Of a stretch of DNA of 64,000 bases, positions 35,288-42,838 are shown in pieces. The notes below the pieces were generated by a model. That model searched no databases. It was given only the letters and a program-made list of their open reading frames with translations, and was not told the DNA's origin. The translations under genes and the position numbers were made by a program. The stretch covers positions 186,001 through 250,000 of the forward strand of contig CADAIJ010000001.1 in assembly GCA_902787955.1 (NCBI GenBank), given 5' to 3'. Numbering within the stretch: the stretch's first letter is position 1; every line of letters starts with the position of its first letter. The stretch is from an uncultured Erysipelotrichaceae bacterium. GTDB taxonomy: Bacteria > Bacillota_I > Bacilli_A > RFN20 > CAG-826.

Positions 35288-36602
35288 GGTTTTCTTTAAT
35301 GTGTTTTGCGTTTCTTTGAACCTTCGTCCATTTTGGTTTAGAAAAGATACCAATTGTAATCGTTATTACATAAAGTATTGAGAAGAATGGGAAAAGAATA
35401 ATCCCACTTATTAAATCTCTTCTACGTTTTAAACCAAGCTTCTTATATTCAGTAATCGCCATTAAGGAACATTGAAGAATTCCTACAAAAACGAAGAGAA
35501 CAGATATCGCTCCGACAATTAGCCAAGTTGTAAAGGTTAACCAATCGCATTCTGGGCCAAAGAAGAATAAATGATAGTTTAGCCCTGGATCAAACCCCAT
35601 CCAGTGATAAATATAAGCGTAGATATAAAAACCTGGAAGCCATAAGCAAAGGATTGGGCAGATTGGAACAAAGATATAAGTTAAGAATGTTTCTAAGAAG
35701 GAGAAATTTAAGTTTCTAAAGGTATAGAAGAATAACTTAGGAGTGTATCTAATAAGAAGTCTTGTATTTCCCGCTCCTAAACGTTTATTTCTCGCTAATG
35801 TATCTTTAAATGTGGATGGTAAATCTTCATAGACAACTGCATCTTCCACAAAGTGGCATCTAACTTTTTCAAACATTCTTTTAATATTGAATTCAGTATC
35901 TTCACACATTGTGACAGTGTCGTAGCCGCCAATTCTTTTAATAATTTCAAATGCAGTTAAAGAACCTGGGCCATTAACGTGAGCATCGATATGAAGTCTT
36001 TCTCTTACACGAGAACCACCTCTGCTATCGAAGGTGTAATAAAGTCCACAAGCTTTCGTAAAAGCACTTTGACCCATATTTAAAGCAGATTCATATGGTC
36101 TAGCGATTTTAGCGCCACTATTATAAGCGTCATTCATTAAACGGAAGAAAGTATCATTAATATGATTATCTGCGTCTAAACGGATGATAAAGTCATATTC
36201 AATACCTTCTTTTAGAAGTAATTCAAAGCCATATTTTAAAGCGTAACCAACCATATGATGCTTTGGATCAGGATCAGTATGAACATAAACTTTAGCGCCG
36301 GCTTTTTCCGCTAATTCTTTTGTTTTATCAGTGCAGTTATCCGCAATTACATAAACATCAAATAATTCATGAGGATAATCTTGTTTAGTAAATAATTCGT
36401 TAACGGTATCAAAGATAACATCTTCTTCGTTATGAGCAGGAATAATAACCGCGATACGATTTAATTTATCTGTTTTAGGAAACTTCTTTTTTGGTAGCCA
36501 ATAAAGAAGCATATAAATCATCTGTAAGAAAAAAGGAACACCAATTACATAAAGGACAATTGTGTTTATGGTATCGAATACTTGGTATACTTGTTCCGCC
36601 AT
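35283..36602 (-). CDS. Family 2 glycosyltransferase, membrane-bound
   Basis: The 439-residue protein has an N-terminal helix, a GT-A domain and three to four C-terminal transmembrane helices. Visible motifs are VIIPAHNEEDVI near 49, the metal-binding DAD in RLDADNH near 141, and CEDTEF near 230. Instead of QxxRW it has RNKRLGAGN near 271. It probably transfers a sugar to a membrane or wall polymer (exopolysaccharide or glycolipid). The processive QxxRW signature of cellulose or hyaluronan synthases is absent. No clear ribosome binding site; a TAAAAT box lies 7 nt before the ATG. Confidence 0.83.
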   Translation of the reverse strand: MAEQVYQVFDTINTIVLYVIGVPFFLQMIYMLLYWLPKKKFPKTDKLNRIAVIIPAHNEEDVIFDTVNELFTKQDYPHELFDVYVIADNCTDKTKELAEKAGAKVYVHTDPDPKHHMVGYALKYGFELLLKEGIEYDFIIRLDADNHINDTFFRLMNDAYNSGAKIARPYESALNMGQSAFTKACGLYYTFDSRGGSRVRERLHIDAHVNGPGSLTAFEIIKRIGGYDTVTMCEDTEFNIKRMFEKVRCHFVEDAVVYEDLPSTFKDTLARNKRLGAGNTRLLIRYTPKLFFYTFRNLNFSFLETFLTYIFVPICPILCLWLPGFYIYAYIYHWMGFDPGLNYHLFFFGPECDWLTFTTWLIVGAISVLFVFVGILQCSLMAITEYKKLGLKRRRDLISGIILFPFFSILYVITITIGIFSKPKWTKVQRNAKHIKENQ

Positions 36603-36654
36603 TGTTTTTATTTTATTAAAAATTTAATTTAAAGTATATAATAACTTCTTTCTT

Positions 36655-36691
36655 TATAAAGAAAAGGCACTACCCTTAATGAGCAATGCCT
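36655..36691 (-). terminator. Terminator of the feo operon
   Basis: On the minus strand a 9-bp stem with G-U pairs (36683-36691 with 36665-36673) is followed by TTTCTTTAT. It lies 18 nt after the last feo gene. Confidence 0.7.
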
Positions 36692-36708
36692 ATATTTTTA
36701 ATTAAAAC

Positions 36709-36921
36709 TTAGTTAGCTTTTGAGGAATGATAAGCTTCAACAAGAGCGTTCTTTTTTGAATCTGCTAACTCTTGGCAAGTTTTGCAGTTACCTACGCAGT
36801 TAGTAGAACAACAGGAATCTCCAAGTGATTTTCCTTTTTTCTTTAAGTAAAAGCTTAGAAAGATAACTCCTCCCACAAAAAGGATTGCGCCAATAATAAT
36901 TAGATATTCAAACCATTCCAT
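36709..36921 (-). CDS. FeoB-associated Cys-rich membrane protein
   Basis: The 70-residue protein has one N-terminal transmembrane helix (about 6-26) and a Cys-rich cytoplasmic motif with CC, C, C and C in DSCCSTNCVGNCKTCQ (36-51). This is the small FeoB-associated protein family found after feoB in Firmicutes, thought to bind iron or an Fe-S cluster, with an unproven role. It follows feoB by 2 nt with no ribosome binding site of its own, so translation is coupled to feoB. Confidence 0.88.
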   Translation of the reverse strand: MEWFEYLIIIGAILFVGGVIFLSFYLKKKGKSLGDSCCSTNCVGNCKTCQELADSKKNALVEAYHSSKAN

Positions 36922-36923
36922 AA

Positions 36924-39215
36924 TTAAGCATTCATTGCGTTAGATTTTTTGTGCCTACTAGTAACAATAAATCCACAAGCAACTACTCCTCCAATTAAAG
37001 CAAGTGTTACGAGGATACCACCAACTAATGAAACGATATAAAGTTCACCGATCCAATAGAAGAGTAAGGCGGTTCCATAAGATAAACCGAACCAGGTTCC
37101 TAATGTAATCCAGAATTCTTTACCTTTTTGTTCACCGTGCGCTGCACCGATAGCAGCAAAGCAAGGAATAGTAAGAAGGTTAAAGACAGCAAAGGAATAG
37201 ACTCCTGCAGCGTTTAACTCAATTGAAGTTTCATCTAAACCGAGTTCCGCCATAGTAGCGACAACGTCTTCTTTAGCGATAAGACCAGTAATAGCAGAAA
37301 CGCTATATTTCCAGCCATCTTCACCATGTGTCCAACCACCTGGAAGAGCGCCAAGAGGATAGAAGAGATAATTAAAGACACGGCCAATACCAGCAAGCAT
37401 AGAGTCTTCAATATGAAGAATATATTCTGTTTCTCCAGCATCATTAACTTCTGGTAATAAGAGGAATTGGAAGGTGAAGGAGAATGATTTTAAGAACCAA
37501 ATCACGATGGTTGAAGCAGCGATAATTGTGGCAGCTTTAATGACATAGTGTTTTAGTTTTTCCCATAGGTGCGCTAAGACGTTCTTTGGTTGAGGAATGT
37601 GATAAGCTGGAAGTTCCATAATAAATGGAGAGACATAAGTGTCTTTAGAGAACACTTTAAGAAGTAATGCATAGATAATTGCTAAAGCAATACCACCTAT
37701 ATAAATCGTAAAGACGAAGACATCACCAAAGCCAAAGGCCCATGTACCTACACCGGCAAGTAAAGTCCAGATTGGAGCTTTAGCACCACAGCTAAAGCAA
37801 GTCATAAGTCTAATAGTGCGGCGTTTTTCTTTTTCATCTTCTAAGGTTCTAGTGGCCATAATCGCTGGGACACTACAACCAAAACCAGTTAGCATTGGAA
37901 TAAAGGCTTTGCCGGATAAGCCAAATTTACGGAAGGCTCTATCTAAGATAAAGGCGATACGAGCCATATAACCACTGTCTTCTAAGATTGCGATAAATAA
38001 GAAGAGCATTAAGATTTGAGGAATGAAGGATAAAACCATGTCTAAGCCAGTTAAGATACCATCACAAACTAAAGATGTATACCAAGCACCTTCTGGCATA
38101 AAGCTTCTAAATAGATCAATTAGTGATCCAGTTGCAAAACCCATCCATGATTGAAGGAAGACACCTAAAGAAGGAATTCCTTCTAAGACAACGTCTTCTG
38201 CTACTCCTCCAGCTTCTTCTAGCATTCCTTCATAACCCATACCAGTGAAGAAATTAATCACACCTGGATTAGTTATGTTTGTTTTAATGAAGAATAAGCC
38301 TTCAGCAAATGTGAAGTGGAAGATTAAGAACATGATAACGATGAAGATTGGAATCGCCCAAATACGATGGGTTAAGACTCTATCAATCTTATCGGATTTA
38401 GTTAAGACTACTTCGCCTTCTTCTTTCTTTTCTTTATTAGCTTTAACTAAGACACCAGAATAGTTTTTGGAGATATATTGGTATCTAGCGTCAGCGATTA
38501 AAGCTTCAAAGTCATCACCGAATGTTTCATCTTTAAAGGTCTTTTTAAATTCATCCACCATTTCCACTAAATCTGGATGAGATTCTTTTTCAAGTTCATC
38601 AAGTTCAACGAGCTTGACGGAGTGGAATAATGGATTTTCGACGTTTTTACCTTTAAAAGCGATGCGAACATCGTTGATTAAATGAGATAATGGTCCTTCT
38701 TCAATGATGGAGTGACCAACTCTCTTTTTAGAAGAAATCTCAAGAGATTTAACCATTAATTCATCGAGGTTTTCTTCTTTAAGAGCGGAGATTTCAACAA
38801 CTGGAACTCCGAGCTTCTTTTCTAATTCGTTTTTATCAATCTTATCGCCGTTTTTTCTAACGACATCACTCATATTTAAGGCCACGACAAGTGGTACATC
38901 AATTTCTAATAATTGGGTGGTTAAATATAAGTTTCTTTCTAAGTTTGTCGCGTCAACAATATTGATAACGCAGTCAGGTTTTTCATCAAGAATATAGTTA
39001 CGAGAAATGACTTCTTCGCTAGTATATGGTGATAATGAATAAATACCTGGAAGGTCGACGATTTCGATCTTCTCATTAAGTTTACGGTAACTACCTGTTC
39101 TTTTTTCAACGGTAACACCCGCCCAGTTACCAACACGAGCCGTTGAACCAGTTAAGGAATTAAATAAGGTGGTTTTGCCACTATTAGGATTACCTGCTAA
39201 AGCAAAACGTTTCAT
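36924..39215 (-). CDS. feoB: Ferrous iron transporter FeoB
   Basis: The 763-residue protein couples an N-terminal G domain to a membrane permease. G1 is GNPNSGKTTLFN (8-19), G3 is VDLPGIYSL near 53, G4 is ALNMSD near 112. A helical GDI-like spacer follows, then about ten transmembrane segments with the two Gate motifs (TGFGCSVPAIMATRT and CFSCGAKAPIW). It imports Fe2+ with GTP hydrolysis, supplying the iron-rich hydrogenase. GGAGG lies before the ATG, 1 nt from the end of feoA. Confidence 0.96.
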   Translation of the reverse strand: MKRFALAGNPNSGKTTLFNSLTGSTARVGNWAGVTVEKRTGSYRKLNEKIEIVDLPGIYSLSPYTSEEVISRNYILDEKPDCVINIVDATNLERNLYLTTQLLEIDVPLVVALNMSDVVRKNGDKIDKNELEKKLGVPVVEISALKEENLDELMVKSLEISSKKRVGHSIIEEGPLSHLINDVRIAFKGKNVENPLFHSVKLVELDELEKESHPDLVEMVDEFKKTFKDETFGDDFEALIADARYQYISKNYSGVLVKANKEKKEEGEVVLTKSDKIDRVLTHRIWAIPIFIVIMFLIFHFTFAEGLFFIKTNITNPGVINFFTGMGYEGMLEEAGGVAEDVVLEGIPSLGVFLQSWMGFATGSLIDLFRSFMPEGAWYTSLVCDGILTGLDMVLSFIPQILMLFLFIAILEDSGYMARIAFILDRAFRKFGLSGKAFIPMLTGFGCSVPAIMATRTLEDEKEKRRTIRLMTCFSCGAKAPIWTLLAGVGTWAFGFGDVFVFTIYIGGIALAIIYALLLKVFSKDTYVSPFIMELPAYHIPQPKNVLAHLWEKLKHYVIKAATIIAASTIVIWFLKSFSFTFQFLLLPEVNDAGETEYILHIEDSMLAGIGRVFNYLFYPLGALPGGWTHGEDGWKYSVSAITGLIAKEDVVATMAELGLDETSIELNAAGVYSFAVFNLLTIPCFAAIGAAHGEQKGKEFWITLGTWFGLSYGTALLFYWIGELYIVSLVGGILVTLALIGGVVACGFIVTSRHKKSNAMNA

Positions 39216-39216
39216 T

Positions 39217-39456
39217 TTATTTATCTTCCTCCACTTCTAAACTTATTAAAGCGGCTTCAGATTTACGGAGAGTTAATTCATATCCGCGAAGAGTTACTTC
39301 AATTGGATCACCTAATGGTGCAACTTTACGAAGATAAACTTCTGCACCTGGGGTGACGCCCATATCGAATAGTCTTCTACGAATCCTACCTTCTCCGGAG
39401 ATTGTTTTTATTAGGCCAGTCTCGCCTACTTTCATTTCATCTAGTTTTTTAAGCAT
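39217..39456 (-). CDS. feoA: FeoA domain protein (copy adjoining feoB)
   Basis: The 79-residue SH3-like FeoA protein contains IKTISGEGRIRRRLFDMGVTPG and the PLGDPIEVTLRGYELTLRK strand pair typical of the family. FeoA binds the FeoB G domain and helps transport. It follows another FeoA copy by 15 nt and precedes feoB directly. Two consecutive FeoA genes before one feoB is common in Firmicutes. Confidence 0.92.
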   Translation of the reverse strand: MLKKLDEMKVGETGLIKTISGEGRIRRRLFDMGVTPGAEVYLRKVAPLGDPIEVTLRGYELTLRKSEAALISLEVEEDK

Positions 39457-39471
39457 AATTTCCTACCTTTC

Positions 39472-39684
39472 TTACACGACTAGAATTTTCATTGCGATTG
39501 TTTTATCTAAGGCTAAACGAGAGTCTTTTACTTGGATAATTGCGTTTCCCCCGTTTTGACTTATCAAGACAACTTGAGAATTAATAGTGATGCCAAGAGA
39601 CTCCAAATGTTTCTTTGTTTTATCATCAGTTAAGATTTTAGTAACACGAAGCAAAGTGTTTACTGGGGCTAATACGATTGGCAT
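39472..39684 (-). CDS. feoA: FeoA domain protein (promoter-proximal copy)
   Basis: The 70-residue protein is a FeoA-like SH3 domain with HLESLGITINSQVVLIS and IIQVKDSRLALDKTIAMKI. It is more diverged than the second copy. I start it at the ATG 39682-39684, because AGGAGG lies 8 nt upstream; the frame can be extended only to a TTG inside that ribosome binding site. First gene of the feo operon, directly behind a DtxR-type operator. Confidence 0.88.
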   Translation of the reverse strand: MPIVLAPVNTLLRVTKILTDDKTKKHLESLGITINSQVVLISQNGGNAIIQVKDSRLALDKTIAMKILVV

Positions 39685-39706
39685 ACTTTTGTCCTCCTGC
39701 AATAAC

Positions 39707-39724
39707 GGTTAGCCGTAACTAACC
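39707..39724. promoter_or_regulatory. DtxR-family operator 1 of the feo operon
   Basis: GGTTAGCCGTAACTAACC is an 18-bp inverted repeat (GGTTAG/CTAACC arms) close to known DtxR/IdeR boxes. It lies just after the predicted -10 box, over the likely start of transcription and the feoA leader. Confidence 0.72.
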
Positions 39725-39730
39725 TCCTAT

Positions 39731-39759
39731 AATATATATTTATATAAAGAAATAGTCAA
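39731..39759 (-). promoter_or_regulatory. feo operon promoter
   Basis: On the minus strand TTGACT (39754-39759) and TATATT (39731-39736) are 17 bp apart. The promoter is bracketed by two nearly identical operators, at 39766-39783 and 39707-39724. Confidence 0.68.
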
Positions 39760-39765
39760 TAAAAA

Positions 39766-39783
39766 AGTTAGACATAACTAACT
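39766..39783. promoter_or_regulatory. DtxR-family operator 2 of the feo operon
   Basis: AGTTAGACATAACTAACT shares GTTAGNCNTAACTAAC with operator 1 and lies just upstream of the -35 box. Two sites about 59 bp apart could allow cooperative or looping repression by the adjacent DtxR-type protein. Confidence 0.7.
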
Positions 39784-39790
39784 GAGGGGC

Positions 39791-39819
39791 AAAATAAAAG
39801 AGCTTAGATGACTAAGCCC
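39791..39819 (-). terminator. Terminator of the DtxR-type regulator gene
   Basis: An 8-bp stem with one G-U (39812-39819 with 39800-39807) and 4-nt loop is followed on the minus strand by TTTTATTTTG. Confidence 0.8.
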
Positions 39820-39833
39820 TTCATTTTTTGTTC

Positions 39834-40202
39834 TTATTTGCATTTAGCTAAATGGTCTTTAATCGCCTCAAACGTTTCATCGGATAAGTCGTGTTCGACG
39901 CGGCAAGCATCGTTACGCGCTATCTCAGGTGAGACACCAAGATTTTCGAATAATTCGGTTAAAACTAAGTGTCTTTCGTATGTTTTAGTCGCGATTCTAA
40001 GACCTTCACTAGTTAAAGTAATGAAACCTTTAGAATCAACACTTATAAAGCCATTTTCACGGAGCTTTTTCATGGCAACTGAAACTGACGGCTTGGAGAA
40101 ATTCATATCTTCGACTATGTCGATAGAACGGACTTTTCCATTTTTATTAGTGAGAATTAAGATCCTCTCTAAATAATCTTCTGCGGATTCGTAAAGCTTC
40201 AT
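39834..40202 (-). CDS. DtxR/MntR-family metal-dependent transcriptional regulator
   Basis: The 122-residue protein has an N-terminal winged helix (SAEDYLERILIL, VRSIDIVEDMNFSKPSVSVAMKKL), then a dimerisation domain with metal-ligand candidates Glu and His in ERHLVLTELFE and CRVEHDLS. It lacks the SH3-like third domain, as MntR does. It likely represses the feo operon when Fe2+ or Mn2+ is bound; the two GTTAG...CTAAC operators begin only about 50 bp beyond its stop. It follows a small membrane-protein gene by 11 nt with no ribosome binding site. Confidence 0.92.
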   Translation of the reverse strand: MKLYESAEDYLERILILTNKNGKVRSIDIVEDMNFSKPSVSVAMKKLRENGFISVDSKGFITLTSEGLRIATKTYERHLVLTELFENLGVSPEIARNDACRVEHDLSDETFEAIKDHLAKCK

Positions 40203-40213
40203 AAGTTAACTAA

Positions 40214-40450
40214 TTAGTCATGGAACCAGAAAATGCGATTGAATAAAATGATCCAGATAAGATCGAGGACCCAACCGACTGTACCTGCTGCAATGATCCA
40301 AAGAATGCCAAGAACTAATTCTAAAACATTTTTATGGATAACAGCGTGACCAATACGGTAAACAGCCCAGGTAATGTCTAAGATCCAAATGCAAAGGATG
40401 ATTTTGATTAAACGAGAATGACCATCCATCCATTTAATATAACCTGCCAT
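40214..40450 (-). CDS. Small two-helix membrane protein
   Basis: The 78-residue protein has two hydrophobic helices (about 13-32 and 42-68), a Trp-rich second helix and a short HSRL loop. I recognise no family. GAGGAGG lies upstream of the ATG. It sits in one transcript with the DtxR-type regulator, so a link to metal homeostasis is possible but unproven. Confidence 0.65.
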   Translation of the reverse strand: MAGYIKWMDGHSRLIKIILCIWILDITWAVYRIGHAVIHKNVLELVLGILWIIAAGTVGWVLDLIWIILFNRIFWFHD

Positions 40451-40514
40451 ATTAATGTTCCTCCTCGGTTAAATATGATAAAAGAGTTAGACCAAATTTC
40501 AAGAACTTTAATGA

Positions 40515-40547
40515 TAAAAGAAAAGGAACCATCTCATTGACGGTCCC
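40515..40547 (-). terminator. Terminator of the small gene 40571-40795
   Basis: A 6-bp stem with one G-U (40542-40547 with 40525-40530) is followed on the minus strand by TTTTCTTTT. Confidence 0.6.
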
Positions 40548-40570
40548 CTGCTAACGATAATATTAGTTAC

Positions 40571-40795
40571 TTAGAGAGTAACACGATTAATAAGGAAGCG
40601 ATTGTTGAAATCACTGACATATTCAACTTCGTGTTTGTTAGAAACATTATAACTTTCATTTATATTAAAATTATAAATGTAGTTTTTCTCTAAATACTTG
40701 AACATATAATCAATAGCATCTTTACGAGAATTAAACTTCTTATCGAATTTAACACTCTTTCTATTAACAGTAGCTTCAAGTGTATAGTATTTCAT
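40571..40795 (-). CDS. Small soluble protein of unknown function
   Basis: The 74-residue protein is charged and beta/alpha/beta-like: YYTLEATVNRKSVKFDKKF, then a helix with DAIDYMFKYLEKN, then a strand. No Cys and no membrane segment are present. AGAGAGGTG lies before the ATG, and an unusually GC-rich leader precedes it (see 40796-41126). Its own terminator follows, so it is a single-gene unit. Function unknown. Confidence 0.6.
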   Translation of the reverse strand: MKYYTLEATVNRKSVKFDKKFNSRKDAIDYMFKYLEKNYIYNFNINESYNVSNKHEVEYVSDFNNRFLINRVTL

Positions 40796-41126
40796 AATTA
40801 CACCTCTCTTTCCTTGCTAATATCGGGTAGCAGACCGGTCTTTTCCTTAAGACGCCAACAATGATAGTCCCTTTTATTTTAATGTCAATAATTATGGTTC
40901 ATGAAAGCATTTACATTCGCTTACAATTGGTAAATTATTAAATGTATTTACATAGTAAATAAATAATTCGAATATTTATGTATTGCTATTTCGTTTTCAC
41001 TCATTTTCGTAAATTTTCAGCGATTTTAGTAAACATAGAAAATCCATTAATGTATGTGCGCATATAGATAAATAAATGAGTTTATTCTTTTCTAAGTTTT
41101 CGTTTTGTTATATTATTTTATTCACT
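40796..41126. other. 331-bp intergenic region with a structured leader candidate
   Basis: The part next to the 40795 gene (about 40805-40865) is richer in GC than its surroundings. On the minus strand it can form two hairpins, GTCTT...AAGAC and TGCTA...TAGCA, before the ribosome binding site. The rest (40870-41126) is very AT-rich with scattered TTTAC/GTAAA words and holds the promoter of the tRNA genes. No open reading frame of note. Confidence 0.4.
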
Positions 41127-41202
41127 GGACCAATAGCTTAATGGTTAAAGCAGTCGGCCCATAACCGATTGAGTCTGGGTTCAAATCCTAGTTGGTCCAC
41201 CA
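41127..41202 (+). tRNA. tRNA-Met(CAT) (could be tRNA-Ile2)
   Basis: The 76-nt sequence folds as a cloverleaf with a GGACCAA/TTGGTCC acceptor stem, D-stem GCTT/AAGC, anticodon stem GTCGG/CCGAT, T-stem CTGGG/CCTAG and an encoded CCA. The anticodon loop is CCCATAA, giving anticodon CAT. The base-paired 1-72 position excludes an initiator tRNA. It is either elongator Met or the lysidine-modified Ile2 type. Base 33 is C in place of the nearly universal T. Confidence 0.88.
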
Positions 41203-41210
41203 GAAAAATT

Positions 41211-41301
41211 GGAGAATTACCCAAGTGGCTGAAGGGGATGGTCTTGAAAACCGTTAGGGGGTGTAAGCCCCGCTAGAGTTCGAATCTCTAATTCTCCGCC
41301 A
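41211..41301 (+). tRNA. tRNA-Ser(TGA)
   Basis: The 91-nt class II tRNA has a GGAGAAT acceptor arm matched by ATTCTCC, anticodon loop CTTGAAA (anticodon TGA), a long variable arm (AGGGGGTGTAAGCCCC) and encoded CCA. It is 8 nt behind the CAT tRNA and shares its transcript. Confidence 0.95.
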
Positions 41302-41314
41302 TTAGATTAAAATT

Positions 41315-41347
41315 GAGATGAATACATAGTATTTGTCTCTTTTTTTA
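41315..41347 (+). terminator. Terminator of the tRNA pair
   Basis: An 11-bp stem with two G-U pairs (41315-41325 with 41329-41339) and a 3-nt loop is followed by eight Ts. Confidence 0.8.
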
Positions 41348-41392
41348 TCATTATATTTTCTATTTGCTACAATATTGTAAGAGGTAATACTT

Positions 41393-41959
41393 ATGGCGGA
41401 ATTAATTGAAAACTTTAACAATATTGAAAATGAATTTTTTGAACTAGATCACGAAAAGAAAATTGCTTTGATGCGACTTAATTTTGATAAACCATCTGAT
41501 ATATTTGACACGAATGCGATTACTAAGCTTCCTGTCTTAAGTGATGATTTTATTGAATGGGTAAAAGCGTCTTTTGAATACGCACCTAAGAAATATACGA
41601 TTGATTTAGATATTTCTTTTAAAGATATGGAAGGATATAGCGAGGAAGAATTAAAAAGTATTTTCTTGAAGAATATGGTTTTAGAGTCTAAAAAAGCTGT
41701 TAAAAAAATCTCTTTAAAGAATAAGATTGCTGTGAGTTTGATTATTATCGGTGTCACTTTATTAGTGGGAATGATACTTTTACTTAGTTTATGGAAAGAT
41801 GGAGGTACAGTAAAAGAAGTTGTTAGTTATGTTTTAGATATCGCCACCACCGTCACTATTTGGGAAGCGATGAATATCTTAATCGTGGAAAATAAAGAAA
41901 GAAGAACTTACTATAAAAACCTCATTAGAAGGTATGGCGATATTAAGTTTCATAATTAA
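41393..41959 (+). CDS. Hypothetical two-helix membrane protein
   Basis: The 188-residue protein has a soluble N-terminal region of about 110 residues with DIFDTNAITKLPVLSDDFIEW and a KKYTIDLDISFKD strand. Two transmembrane helices follow (about 115-133 and 143-165), then a basic tail. It looks like a hairpin membrane protein with a large cytoplasmic domain. AGAGGT precedes the ATG. Not recognised; transcribed alone between the tRNA genes and the HAD gene. Confidence 0.65.
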   Translation: MAELIENFNNIENEFFELDHEKKIALMRLNFDKPSDIFDTNAITKLPVLSDDFIEWVKASFEYAPKKYTIDLDISFKDMEGYSEEELKSIFLKNMVLESKKAVKKISLKNKIAVSLIIIGVTLLVGMILLLSLWKDGGTVKEVVSYVLDIATTVTIWEAMNILIVENKERRTYYKNLIRRYGDIKFHN

Positions 41960-42036
41960 TCATTAACCAATTGATATTTTTCTAGAACTAAATAGATCCT
42001 TATGAAATAATTTTTAATAAAGAACAGGAAATTCTA

Positions 42037-42711
42037 ATGGTTAAATTACTTGGAAGAGATATAAAGCTAGCCATCTTTGATTTGGATGGAACTTTAATCG
42101 ATAGCACCTCCATTTGGGCGGATATCGATACTATTTTCTTTTCCAGAAGAAACATTGTTATCCCTCCAACATACGGAGAAGAGATCGCTCATATCGGTTT
42201 AGAAAACGCAGCGAAATGGACCAAAGAGAAATATCTTCCAAATGAAAAAGAAGAAGATATCTTAAATGAATGGAAAGAACTCTCTTTTGAACAATATAAA
42301 AACACTATTCCTTTAAAGGAAAACGCGCTTGAATTATTAAGTTTATTAAAAAATAAGGGTGTTCATATTGCACTAGCCACTGCTAACTCAAAAGAAATAT
42401 ATGAAGTCTGTATGCATCGTTTAGACATATTCAAGTATTTTGATTATGTTATTGATGTTAATTCATTCAAAGAAGGCAAAAACTCCCCTGCTATTTATGA
42501 TTCAATCACCAAAAAATTCAATGTTAGAAATGATGAAACAATCATTTTTGAAGATATGATCGTTCCAATTAAAACTGCATATAAAGCTGGCTATAACGTT
42601 GTGGGTGTTTATGATATACATTCATCAAAGAATAAAGATGAAGAAATTAGAAAACACTCAATGTTATTTATTCGCAATTTTAAAGAAATTATTGATTTAA
42701 TAGATAGATAG
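42037..42711 (+). CDS. HAD-superfamily phosphatase (beta-phosphoglucomutase-like)
   Basis: The 224-residue protein carries HAD motif I FDLDGTLIDS near residue 14 with the nucleophile Asp, motif II in IALATANS near 108, a Lys in FKEGKNSP near 147 and motif IV IFEDMIVP near 171. A helical cap follows motif I. It should dephosphorylate a small sugar-phosphate or nucleotide; the substrate is not predictable. The last codons overlap dispersed repeat copy f. Confidence 0.88.
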   Translation: MVKLLGRDIKLAIFDLDGTLIDSTSIWADIDTIFFSRRNIVIPPTYGEEIAHIGLENAAKWTKEKYLPNEKEEDILNEWKELSFEQYKNTIPLKENALELLSLLKNKGVHIALATANSKEIYEVCMHRLDIFKYFDYVIDVNSFKEGKNSPAIYDSITKKFNVRNDETIIFEDMIVPIKTAYKAGYNVVGVYDIHSSKNKDEEIRKHSMLFIRNFKEIIDLIDR

Positions 42712-42738
42712 TCCCCTATTTGGGAAGATTTGTCTCAA
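42709..42738 (-). repeat. Dispersed repeat family, copy f
   Basis: On the minus strand it reads TTGAGAC-N6-TTCCCAAATAGGGGACTA. It begins inside the stop codon of the HAD gene. On the plus strand TTGGGA and TCTCAA pair and are followed by TTTTA, so it may end HAD transcription. Confidence 0.6.
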
Positions 42739-42779
42739 TTTTACTTAACTATTTTTAAGATGTTATTATAATATAACTC

Positions 42780-42827
42780 AGCGAAGTTCGGCCTCTAAAT
42801 CCTTCGCTTAATAAAATAAAACCAAGG
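42780..42827 (+). ncRNA. preQ1-I riboswitch (candidate)
   Basis: A 7-bp stem (AGCGAAG with CTTCGCT, 42780-42786 and 42802-42808) encloses a 15-nt loop starting TTCGG and ending CTAAATC. An A-rich tail (ATAAAATAAAACCAAGGAG) follows and contains the ribosome binding site. In class I preQ1 riboswitches the last loop base before the stem is the ligand-reading C, as here, and a short pseudoknot forms between loop and tail (GG with CC). The downstream gene is a queuosine-precursor transporter, the expected target. The loop differs from the usual CTAACACC, so this is a candidate. Confidence 0.65.
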
Positions 42828-42838
42828 AGAATTTTTTT

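Noticed and set aside
40870-41126. AT-rich region with TTTAC/GTAAA words as a replication origin
   Set aside because: No DnaA boxes or dnaA/dnaN neighbours; the region simply precedes tRNA genes.
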